Positions 1-5,015 of a stretch of DNA of 6,456 nucleotides are shown one piece after another. Below the pieces are notes generated by a model that ran no database searches, was not told the origin of the DNA, and saw only the letters and a list, made by a program, of their open reading frames with translations. The stretch lies in assembly GCA_963579925.1 (NCBI GenBank), contig CAUZJA010000163.1:1-6456 (forward strand), given 5' to 3'. The position numbers were made by a program, and so were the translations under genes. Origin of the DNA: UBA1151 sp963579925. Its GTDB lineage: Bacteria > Chloroflexota > Dehalococcoidia > Lucifugimonadales > Lucifugimonadaceae. Positions within the stretch are counted from its first letter, which is position 1; the number at the start of each line of letters is the position of its first letter.

Positions 1-105
1 GCGGAGTTGTTCAACGAGCAGGTGTTGCACTTCAAATGTGAATCCACCTTCCAGCCTTCGCCGGAAAGACGCAGCGAACTCAGCGGACGGATGAAGTACG
101 TCTAG
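1..105 (+). CDS. C-terminal end of an unidentified protein (5' end outside window)
   Basis: Reading frame 1 is open from the first base to a TAG at 103-105, giving the last 34 residues of a protein that ends in GRMKYV. The other two plus frames close early, and about three quarters of the third codon positions are G or C, as expected for a real gene here. I do not recognise the family: the fragment is polar, has one cysteine, and shows no transmembrane segment or motif. It converges on the nudC-like gene and overlaps it by 4 bases, because the two TAG stops share the palindrome CTAG. No terminator is visible between them. The open frame is short, so chance cannot be fully excluded. Confidence 0.55.
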   Translation, partial: AELFNEQVLHFKCESTFQPSPERRSELSGRMKYV

Positions 106-1034
106 ATATTCGCGGTGCCGGTTGCCCAGGACTTGATTAGGTGGTGGGCTATGGCGATTGGGCCAGGGACGTTGATGCCTTCTAGTTTATCGTCCAGCGC
201 CAGCAGCACTTCGTCTTTTGTGAACCAGCGGACGTCTGACATTTCGCCTTCGTCGACGACTATCTCGTCGGAGATGGCTTCTGCGTGGCAGCCGATCATG
301 AGCGAGTTGGGGAATGGCCATGGCTGAGACGAGTGGTAGGTGACTTTGCCTACTTCCAGTCCAGCCTCTTCTTTGACCTCTCGGCGGACGCCTTCCTCGA
401 TGGATTCGCCCTGGTCCATGAAGCCTGCGAGGCAGGAGTAGAACGTGGTGGTGGAGCGGGCGCGGGTTTGGCCCATTACGCAGCGGTCGCCATGGTAGAC
501 CATCATGATGGCGACGGGGTCGGTGCGGGGGAAGTGCTGTGTTTTGCAGGATGTGCAAGCTCGCATGAGGCCACCTCGCTTGCTCTGCGATTCTGCGCCG
601 CACACTGAACAGAAGCGGTGCGTTGAGTGCCAGTTCAGATTGGAGCGTGCCTGCGCGAGGATTCCCGATTGCTCAGCTGGCACATCTGTTGCCGCGCCAC
701 GTCCGTCTTCGAATGTTGCATCGGGCGCAAGTGCGGCGATGCCTGAAGGGTCTTCGACTTTTGTGATGTCGACTGCGAAGTGTGGATTTCGTTCTGCATC
801 GAACCCAAGGAACTTTGGGCCGCCTGCTTCTTCTGGCAGGCCGTCCAGGAACTCGTGGGATATCCAGGCCAGTTCGGCGTCGGGCGATCGTTTTACCAGC
901 GGCATGAGCTTGTGGAAGGGGAGTAGTCGCGCGTTTGGTTGGCGGGCCATCTTTGCGAGCAGTTCTTCGTCTCGGCGTTCGTGATCGCCACGATCGAATG
1001 GGTTACCGGCGAAGATGTGAGTTGGGTACGACAA
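102..1034 (-). CDS. nudC: NADH pyrophosphatase / NAD-capped RNA hydrolase, NudC-like Nudix enzyme
   Basis: NudC-family enzymes hydrolyse NADH (and the NAD cap of RNA) to NMN(H) and AMP in the cytosol, using divalent metal. The 310-residue product has the full family architecture. The N-terminal NudC-like domain starts with the typical FAGNPFDR (residues 8-15). A zinc ribbon follows, with C142, C145, C160 and C163. The Nudix box spans G204 to L226 and keeps every key residue (G204, E210, R218, E219, E222, E223, G225). The NADH-specific motif SQPWPFPNS is at 236-244 and separates NudC from other Nudix hydrolases. The start is TTG: a TGA lies two codons upstream in frame and a GGAGG stands 8 nt before it. 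Length is somewhat above the roughly 260 residues of E. coli NudC because the N-terminal domain is longer, as in many non-enteric homologues. It lies 274 bp behind the hydrolase gene on the same strand and is probably a housekeeping gene unrelated to it. Confidence 0.93.
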   Translation of the reverse strand: MSYPTHIFAGNPFDRGDHERRDEELLAKMARQPNARLLPFHKLMPLVKRSPDAELAWISHEFLDGLPEEAGGPKFLGFDAERNPHFAVDITKVEDPSGIAALAPDATFEDGRGAATDVPAEQSGILAQARSNLNWHSTHRFCSVCGAESQSKRGGLMRACTSCKTQHFPRTDPVAIMMVYHGDRCVMGQTRARSTTTFYSCLAGFMDQGESIEEGVRREVKEEAGLEVGKVTYHSSQPWPFPNSLMIGCHAEAISDEIVVDEGEMSDVRWFTKDEVLLALDDKLEGINVPGPIAIAHHLIKSWATGTANI

Positions 1035-1042
1035 GCGTCAGG

Positions 1043-1047
1043 CCTCC
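1043..1047 (-). promoter_or_regulatory. Ribosome binding site fixing the TTG start of nudC
   Basis: On the minus strand a GGAGG lies 8 nt before the TTG at 1034-1032. There is no ATG or GTG between the in-frame TGA (1040-1038) and that TTG, so this site decides the unusual start codon. Confidence 0.8.
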
Positions 1048-1107
1048 AGTGTTTGCAAGGCGACACTCTATCCCACTCCGCGGTCACTCCGTGACTGGAC
1101 TTTTGGA

Positions 1108-1221
1108 CGTAGCACGGGCATCTCTGCCCGTGCGAGCGGATATTATTCGGCACATAGTGCGAACGGCCACTCACATGGGTACTTCGACTCGCTCAGGGGG
1201 GCCAGAGATGCCCATGCTACG
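1108..1221. repeat. REP-like palindromic intergenic element with inverted ends
   Basis: The 21-nt ends (1108-1128 and 1201-1221) are inverted copies of each other with two mismatches; the shared core reads gtagca(c/t)gggcatctct. The left end also folds on itself as a perfect 9-bp hairpin, GCACGGGCA-tctc-TGCCCGTGC (1112-1133). The right half contains acttcgactcgctcag (1181-1196). By recall, both motif types recur in intergenic DNA of many environmental bacterial genomes. No open frame or transposase is present, so this is a non-coding repeat of REP or small MITE type. A further small inverted repeat, gtcac-tcc-gtgac, sits just outside at 1083-1095. Copy number elsewhere in the genome cannot be seen from this window. 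Confidence 0.6.
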
Positions 1222-1263
1222 AAAGAAAGCGCGGGCTGATCTGAGGTGGATGAACGTCGAACG

Positions 1264-1306
1264 CGCCCTCACCCTAGCCCTCTCCCAGAGGGCTAGGGTG
1301 AGGGCG
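1264..1306. repeat. Perfect 20-bp inverted repeat (REP-like hairpin, possible transcript 3' end)
   Basis: The arms 1264-1283 and 1287-1306 are exact reverse complements around a 3-nt ccc loop, giving a very stable GC-rich stem. The hairpin begins 2 nt after the stop codon of the phosphotriesterase-like gene, so it would form at the 3' end of that transcript and could stop polymerase or protect the RNA. No T-run follows on the minus strand, so it is not a textbook intrinsic terminator. The sequence type (CCCTCACCCTAGCCC with its complement) resembles a repeat I recall as scattered between genes in many bacteria. Confidence 0.75.
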
Positions 1307-1308
1307 GG

Positions 1309-2244
1309 CTAGCCCTCGAAGAAGCCTCGGGGGTTGTTGATCATTAGATCGTTTACTTGAGCTTGGGATGCGCCTAGTTCGAGGAGTCTTGGGAGTACGT
1401 TGCGGGTTATGAAGAGGTAGTTGTCGGGGTTGGTTTTGGCTCGCTGGGCGATGCGTGACTTTTGCATCATGGTGGCCGTGACGCTCCAGTCGTGGCTGAG
1501 CATCAGGCGCTTGCCGTAGCCAGCTTCGATTAGCTGGTGGACCATGGCTGTGCGCTCTTCCCAGTCGGGGTCCTGACTGGGGTATCGGTCGAGTCCCAGC
1601 CAGACGCCTTTGTCCAGCAGGCCTTTCAGATAGTCGAGGTCTGTGGAGTCGTTACTGTGGCCGATGCAGACTCGGTTGAGGTCAATGCCTTCGTCCTCGA
1701 ATATCTGGACTTGCCGGTCGCCGACGCGGTTCTTTGCCATGGTGTGCGTGTAGATGGGGGTTCCGGTGGATTTGTGGGTGCGTGCAGCGGCTCGCAGGAT
1801 GATCTCGCCGCCTTCGCTAACTTCTGGCTCGTTGGCGATCTTGATTACGCCGGCTTTGATGCCGGTGCCTTCGATGCCAACTTCGATTTCGCGCTTATAC
1901 AGGGCTGTAACTTCGTCGGGATCTGCCTGCACGAATGAACGCGGGATATCGAGCCATGTTCCAGTGGCTACGATTGCGTTTACGCCGCTGGCGCGTGAGA
2001 CTTCTGCGATGACTCGGACATCACGTCCGAGGTCCATGGTGGAGAGGTCGATGATAGTGTCGACGCCTTCAGCCTTTGCCTCACTCAGGCGGCGGACACC
2101 CTCTGCGATGCCGTAATCGCGATCGATGAACTCCGGGTAGGTCGCCTGAATTCCCGCTGATGAGAGCAGGATGTGCTCATGTGAGAGTGTGAAGCCAAGT
2201 TCAGATGTGTCGATTGGGCCGGTGGCAGTGTTGATCGTCGCCAA
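1309..2244 (-). CDS. Phosphotriesterase-family metal-dependent hydrolase (putative lactonase)
   Basis: This is a binuclear-metal amidohydrolase-superfamily enzyme of the phosphotriesterase (PTE) family. Members hydrolyse lactones, esters or phosphotriesters, and most bacterial members outside the pesticide-degrading ones act as lactonases. All metal ligands expected of the fold are visible in 311 residues: the N-terminal SHEH (H22, H24), the lysine that becomes carboxylated (K135 in VIKIA), H167 in YTHT, H196 in GHSND, and D252 in SHD. The N-terminus TATGPIDTSELGFTL matches the family opening. No signal peptide is seen, so it is cytosolic. The start is TTG, the first possible start after an in-frame TGA, preceded by AGAGGTGA. 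It is the last of three codirectional genes, 83 bp after the MaoC-like gene. The substrate cannot be read from sequence; ester or lactone hydrolysis is the best inference from context. Confidence 0.9.
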   Translation of the reverse strand: MATINTATGPIDTSELGFTLSHEHILLSSAGIQATYPEFIDRDYGIAEGVRRLSEAKAEGVDTIIDLSTMDLGRDVRVIAEVSRASGVNAIVATGTWLDIPRSFVQADPDEVTALYKREIEVGIEGTGIKAGVIKIANEPEVSEGGEIILRAAARTHKSTGTPIYTHTMAKNRVGDRQVQIFEDEGIDLNRVCIGHSNDSTDLDYLKGLLDKGVWLGLDRYPSQDPDWEERTAMVHQLIEAGYGKRLMLSHDWSVTATMMQKSRIAQRAKTNPDNYLFITRNVLPRLLELGASQAQVNDLMINNPRGFFEG

Positions 2245-2247
2245 GGT

Positions 2248-2255
2248 TCACCTCT
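2248..2255 (-). promoter_or_regulatory. Ribosome binding site fixing the TTG start of the PTE-family gene
   Basis: AGAGGTGA on the minus strand, with its GAGG core 6 nt before the TTG at 2244-2242. Its last three bases are the in-frame TGA, which rules out a longer protein. Confidence 0.75.
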
Positions 2256-2327
2256 GGGAGATACGTGCAAGTGGGTAGCGCCGGGCAGTAGACCAGATTG
2301 GGCGCGATGACGCAACGGCGGGGCTGA

Positions 2328-2735
2328 TCAGTCCGACGGCGTGGCCTGGTAGACGTATGTCTTGCCGTTGAGGACTTCGATGCCTTCTTGAGTGGTGACT
2401 ATGAAATCGATCTTGGCGCGGGATTTCTCTGGCATCACTTCAACCACTGTGGCTTCAGCGGTGATGGTGTCGTCGATGTAGACGGGGGCTGTGAACTGCC
2501 ACTCCTGGCGGATGAATACGGTGCCGGGGCCGGGTATGTCCATTGCCACTAGAGCGTGGATCAGACCGACGGCGATGCCGCCTTGTGCCATTAGTCGGCG
2601 GAAGCGCGTTTTGGAGGTGAACTCTTCATCGAAGTGGAGCGGATTGTAGTCGCCGGTGACTTCGGCGTACGCCGCGACTTTATCGGCGGTTACCGTCAGC
2701 GAGCGGGTGGCCTTTTGGCCTTGTGTGATGTTCAT
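2328..2735 (-). CDS. MaoC-like hot-dog (R)-enoyl-CoA hydratase/dehydratase
   Basis: Enzymes of this family add water to trans-2-enoyl-CoA (or remove it from 3-hydroxyacyl-CoA) in fatty-acid or side-chain degradation. The 135-residue product is a single hot-dog domain of the length usual for PhaJ/MaoC proteins. The hydratase-2 signature VTGDYNPLHFD (residues 26-36) supplies the catalytic pair D29 and H34, with the same five-residue separation as D31/H36 in Aeromonas PhaJ. The segment after it reads MAQGG (49-53), where many hydratases have a His-Gly, so the acyl pocket may differ. The ATG start follows an in-frame TGA by two codons and has no clear Shine-Dalgarno sequence. It sits 40 bp downstream of the flavin oxidoreductase gene and 83 bp upstream of the hydrolase gene, so translation within one polycistronic message is likely. 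The acyl substrate is unknown. Confidence 0.85.
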   Translation of the reverse strand: MNITQGQKATRSLTVTADKVAAYAEVTGDYNPLHFDEEFTSKTRFRRLMAQGGIAVGLIHALVAMDIPGPGTVFIRQEWQFTAPVYIDDTITAEATVVEVMPEKSRAKIDFIVTTQEGIEVLNGKTYVYQATPSD

Positions 2736-2775
2736 GATTAATCAGGTGCGAGGAGCGTCTGTTGGGATGCAGGCC

Positions 2776-3837
2776 TCAGGTGATCTGCGGTCTAACCTGT
2801 TCTGCAAAGCGCTGCATCTGCTCCTGAACTTGCTCCGGAGAGAAGACGTTGTAGATACCAAGGTCCAACTGGAATCCGCTCAGTCCCAGATCGTCACGCA
2901 GTGTTTGGATGTTCTCTGCCACCTCCTCTGGGGTGCCGAAGTTTGCGATGACGTCAGACTCCACGAGTTGTTCGTAGTCGTCACTTTTCATGAGTGAGGC
3001 GCTATTTTCTCGTTGTGCGTTGGACTCAGCGTCCAGAGCTGGGTGCGGGCCTGCAATTTTGTGTTGGCGGGTCCAGAGATTCATTGTGCTTTCGCGAGCT
3101 TCTGCGACTGCCTGCTCATGGGTGTCGGCGATGTGCACTAAGAATGCGCCAACTACATCGCCTTTGCCCGTGTGTCCGGCATCTTGCCATGCCTGGTGAT
3201 ACGACTCCACGCGTTGTCGAACCACGCTGCGGTCGCCCCTGGGCATGATGAAGATGTGGTAGCCGTTGCGGCCTGCGATCTCATATGAGGCCGGGCTTCC
3301 GGCGGCGTAGTAGATGGGTGGATGCGGCGACTGGGCGGGCTTGGGTGCGATCTTCACGTTGGGATAGGAATAGTACTGGCCGTTGTGCGTGAACTCATCT
3401 TCCGTCCAGGCCTTGCGTATGACTTCAAGCCCCTCGACCTGACGATCACGGCTCTCGCCGTAGTCGACGTCTGACATCACATAGGCGTCGACTTTTGAGC
3501 TTCGACCAGCGCCAAAAATGAGCCTGCCGTTGCTGATCTGATCGACGCTCGCTGACGCCTCGGCAATTCGGAGCGGGTGAGTAAGCGGGATAGCGACGAT
3601 CGCCATGCCGATCTTTAGGCGCGTAGTCCGTGCTGCTGCGGCCGCAGCGAGGGTGAAGTTTGCGCCAGAAATGAAGACGCCGGGCTCGTTATGTTCCTCG
3701 CCTATCCATACGGCGTCGAATCCCTGGGCTTCCAGGTACTCTACCGATTGAAGGAACTCCTCCAGCGATTCAGCCTCGGAGATGCCGGGTCGGGAAGGAA
3801 CCCGTGAAAACCAGCCAAAATGTGGATCGGGTAGCAA
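2776..3837 (-). CDS. LLM-class flavin-dependent oxidoreductase (luciferase-like monooxygenase)
   Basis: The 353-residue product belongs to the bacterial-luciferase-like TIM-barrel family, which uses FMNH2 or F420 to oxidise or reduce organic substrates, including Baeyer-Villiger-type oxygenations. Visible landmarks are the first strand FGWF (7-10), GFDAVWIGEEH (39-49), the family's most typical segment HPLRIAEASASVDQ followed by GRLIFGAGR (87-112), the flavin-side YAAGSP (177-182), and the C-terminal GTPEEVAENI (301-310). No signal peptide is present, so it is cytosolic. The start is TTG after an in-frame TGA three codons upstream. No Shine-Dalgarno is seen and no ATG or GTG lies near the expected N-terminus, so the start is the least certain part. 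It heads the minus-strand cluster and diverges from the PaaI-type gene. The sequence does not tell whether it uses FMN or F420, nor the substrate. Confidence 0.9.
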   Translation of the reverse strand: MLPDPHFGWFSRVPSRPGISEAESLEEFLQSVEYLEAQGFDAVWIGEEHNEPGVFISGANFTLAAAAAARTTRLKIGMAIVAIPLTHPLRIAEASASVDQISNGRLIFGAGRSSKVDAYVMSDVDYGESRDRQVEGLEVIRKAWTEDEFTHNGQYYSYPNVKIAPKPAQSPHPPIYYAAGSPASYEIAGRNGYHIFIMPRGDRSVVRQRVESYHQAWQDAGHTGKGDVVGAFLVHIADTHEQAVAEARESTMNLWTRQHKIAGPHPALDAESNAQRENSASLMKSDDYEQLVESDVIANFGTPEEVAENIQTLRDDLGLSGFQLDLGIYNVFSPEQVQEQMQRFAEQVRPQIT

Positions 3838-3845
3838 TGTTTTCT

Positions 3846-3856
3846 GTCACAGTGAC
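3846..3856. promoter_or_regulatory. Palindrome in the divergent promoter region (possible operator)
   Basis: GTCAC-a-GTGAC is an 11-bp perfect palindrome centred at 3851, with its edge 8 nt before the TTG of the flavin oxidoreductase gene. It lies in the 101-bp spacer (3838-3938) that must hold promoters for both divergent genes. No convincing -35/-10 pair was found in the spacer. A role as an operator is a guess from position. Confidence 0.25.
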
Positions 3857-3929
3857 TCGCGTTTTTAGGTGGACTGGCAGAGCATACTAACTGCAAACGG
3901 AACGGGATGCTGAACTAGACCAAAGTGTT

Positions 3930-3934
3930 GGAGG
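3930..3934 (+). promoter_or_regulatory. Ribosome binding site supporting the GTG start at 3939
   Basis: GGAGG lies 4 nt before the GTG, which is closer than usual. The GTG is the first usable start after the in-frame TAG at 3915-3917, so the site supports it despite the short spacing. Confidence 0.65.
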
Positions 3935-3938
3935 CGAC

Positions 3939-4409
3939 GTGGCTGAGTATTTTCGGGATCTGGTGCCAGGTAATTACTGCTGGGGCTGCGGAACGCTCAA
4001 CACCAGCGGTCTGCACGTGAAATCTAAATGGTCGATTCCGGGCGAGGAGTCCGTGTCCACGTTCATGCCGCACCCTGAGCACATGGCAGGGCCAACTGAC
4101 GTGGTGAACGGCGGGATTATCAGTGCGCTGGTCGACTGCCACTCAGTTCTCACAGCGGTTGCTCGTGAGTATCACGGTGAAGGACGGCCGGTAGGGGATG
4201 GCGAGAAGATCTGGTGCGTCACGGGCACACTCACGGTGAAGTACCTGAAGCCCACGCCTATCGATCAGCCGATTGATTTAGTGGCGCGAGTGGTCGAGAC
4301 CAAGGGCAAGCGCACGAATATTGAGTGCACGGTTTCGTCTGGTGGGGTGACAACCGCGGAAGGCCTCGTGGTGGCGTTTCGGGTGGATCCGGAGTGGACG
4401 GGCGGTTAA
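3939..4409 (+). CDS. PaaI-family hot-dog thioesterase
   Basis: A 156-residue single hot-dog domain of the PaaI/4HBT type, whose members hydrolyse acyl-CoA or aryl-CoA thioesters. Near the N-terminus CWGCG (14-18) followed by N21 and GL (24-25) is a hallmark of one PaaI subgroup. The central helix motif is NGGIISALVD (57-66), with D66 at the usual catalytic acid position. N57 stands where many relatives have the His of HGG. The strand TVKYLKPTPID (99-109) completes the fold. It starts with GTG, ends with TAA, and diverges from the flavin oxidoreductase cluster across 101 bp, which suggests shared control. It may release the acid from a CoA intermediate made by the facing enzymes, or act in general acyl-CoA housekeeping. 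The substrate is not predictable. Confidence 0.85.
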   Translation: MAEYFRDLVPGNYCWGCGTLNTSGLHVKSKWSIPGEESVSTFMPHPEHMAGPTDVVNGGIISALVDCHSVLTAVAREYHGEGRPVGDGEKIWCVTGTLTVKYLKPTPIDQPIDLVARVVETKGKRTNIECTVSSGGVTTAEGLVVAFRVDPEWTGG

Positions 4410-4557
4410 AGTTCAGATCATCCGCATGAATCGAGATAAAAAGTTCTTGATTCGGCCAGCCGTAATGTTTCTGTAAGGTTTGTAATCTCTCTGAAACGCC
4501 CAATTGGGACTCTCTCTTGGTCGCTCACAAGTGTGTGCGCAGAGCTATCAGATAATC

Positions 4558-4563
4558 AGGGGG
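4558..4563 (+). promoter_or_regulatory. Ribosome binding site selecting the ATG at 4572
   Basis: AGGGGG ends 8 nt before the ATG at 4572-4574. An in-frame GTG at 4533 would add 13 polar residues ahead of the signal peptide and has no such site, so the ATG is preferred. Confidence 0.75.
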
Positions 4564-4571
4564 TATCGACC

Positions 4572-4874
4572 ATGAAGCTTCGAATTATTGGTGTCTTGGC
4601 AGTGTTGGTTATTGGGGCAGTAGCCGGTCCCGGCATAGCGTCGGCAGATTCGGGATTTCTCTGTCCGGTCGTTGGTGACGGCGTGCTAACTGCTGACGCC
4701 AACAACGGTGACCATGGAGTTGAAGCGATAAATCCGCCAGTAGGAACCTCGTTCCTACCGGGTAACAACCAGGCGGGTGCGAACTCCAACACCAACGCCC
4801 ACAACACATCTGGGCCAGGCGACCCTGATGCAGGACCAGGCGGGAATCCAGATTCCTCGCCAATCTGGCCGTAG
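4572..4874 (+). CDS. Small secreted Asn/Gly/Pro-rich protein of unknown function
   Basis: The 100-residue product opens with a clear Sec signal peptide: basic MKLR, a hydrophobic core at about residues 5-18, and a signal-peptidase I site after ASA (23-25). The predicted mature part is about 75 residues, acidic and rich in Asn, Gly, Pro, Ala and Asp. It has one cysteine (C31, in FLCPVVGDG) that is not in a lipobox. The segment PGNNQAGANSN (63-73) and the ending SSPIWP look like conserved landmarks of a family, but I cannot name one with certainty. No catalytic motif, further membrane segment or cell-wall anchor is visible. It appears monocistronic: 162 bp follow the preceding stop and a strong hairpin terminator lies 29 bp after its own. 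A possible -10 (TGTAAT, 4481-4486) has no good -35 partner. An exported, probably disordered envelope or extracellular peptide is the most that can be said. Confidence 0.8.
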   Translation: MKLRIIGVLAVLVIGAVAGPGIASADSGFLCPVVGDGVLTADANNGDHGVEAINPPVGTSFLPGNNQAGANSNTNAHNTSGPGDPDAGPGGNPDSSPIWP

Positions 4875-4903
4875 TCGATCGTGCAGAATCGCGCTCAAGT
4901 AGC

Positions 4904-4938
4904 AAGGGAGCCCCGGTGGAATTACCGGGGCTCCTCTT
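4904..4938 (+). terminator. Intrinsic terminator of the secreted-protein gene
   Basis: A perfect 11-bp GC-rich stem (ggagccccggt 4907-4917 with its complement 4924-4934) closes a 6-nt loop. A further AAG/CTT pairing across a single bulged T extends it. The tail TCTTCACGTT is only moderately T-rich. It stands between the secreted-protein gene and the arsR-type promoter, so it insulates the two units. Confidence 0.75.
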
Positions 4939-4979
4939 CACGTTATCGTTCGGCATGTGACGGCATATCAATTTGTAAG

Positions 4980-5008
4980 TTGACGATTACGTAAGGATAT
5001 GCTTACAT
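4980..5008 (+). promoter_or_regulatory. Promoter of the arsR-type gene, probably giving a leaderless mRNA
   Basis: TTGACG (4980-4985) is a near-consensus -35. Exactly 17 nt later TTACAT (5003-5008) can serve as a weak -10. Transcription would then begin at or about 1 nt from the ATG at 5016. No Shine-Dalgarno precedes that ATG, which fits a leaderless transcript. Confidence 0.5.
4991..5006. promoter_or_regulatory. Inverted repeat GTAAG-N6-CTTAC, likely autorepressor operator
   Basis: The 5-bp arms (4991-4995 and 5002-5006) are perfect, and TA (4988-4989) pairs with TA (5008-5009) outside one mismatch. A third GTAAG is at 4975-4979. The repeat lies between the -35 and -10 and covers the latter, the usual position for an ArsR-family dimer that represses its own gene. 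Confidence 0.5.
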
Positions 5009-5015
5009 ATGTTGC

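Noticed and set aside
187..603. Arg/His/Pro-rich minus-strand open frame of 138 codons
   Set aside because: It lies inside nudC in another frame, and its composition is that of an out-of-frame translation of a GC-rich gene.
505..984. Plus-strand open frame of 159 codons opposite nudC
   Set aside because: It is antisense to a gene with complete Nudix and zinc-ribbon motifs, and it has no recognisable domain or ribosome site.
1108..1306. CRISPR array or insertion sequence in the spacer
   Set aside because: There are no regularly spaced direct repeats, no transposase frame and no target-site duplication; only inverted repeats are present.
935..1312. Plus-strand open frame running across the spacer and its palindromes
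   Set aside because: It translates both REP-like hairpins and is Arg-rich, so it is not credible as a protein.
4533..4571. GTG start 13 codons upstream for the secreted protein
   Set aside because: It would put a polar, acidic stretch ahead of the signal peptide. The ATG at 4572 has the ribosome site and a normal signal-peptide start.
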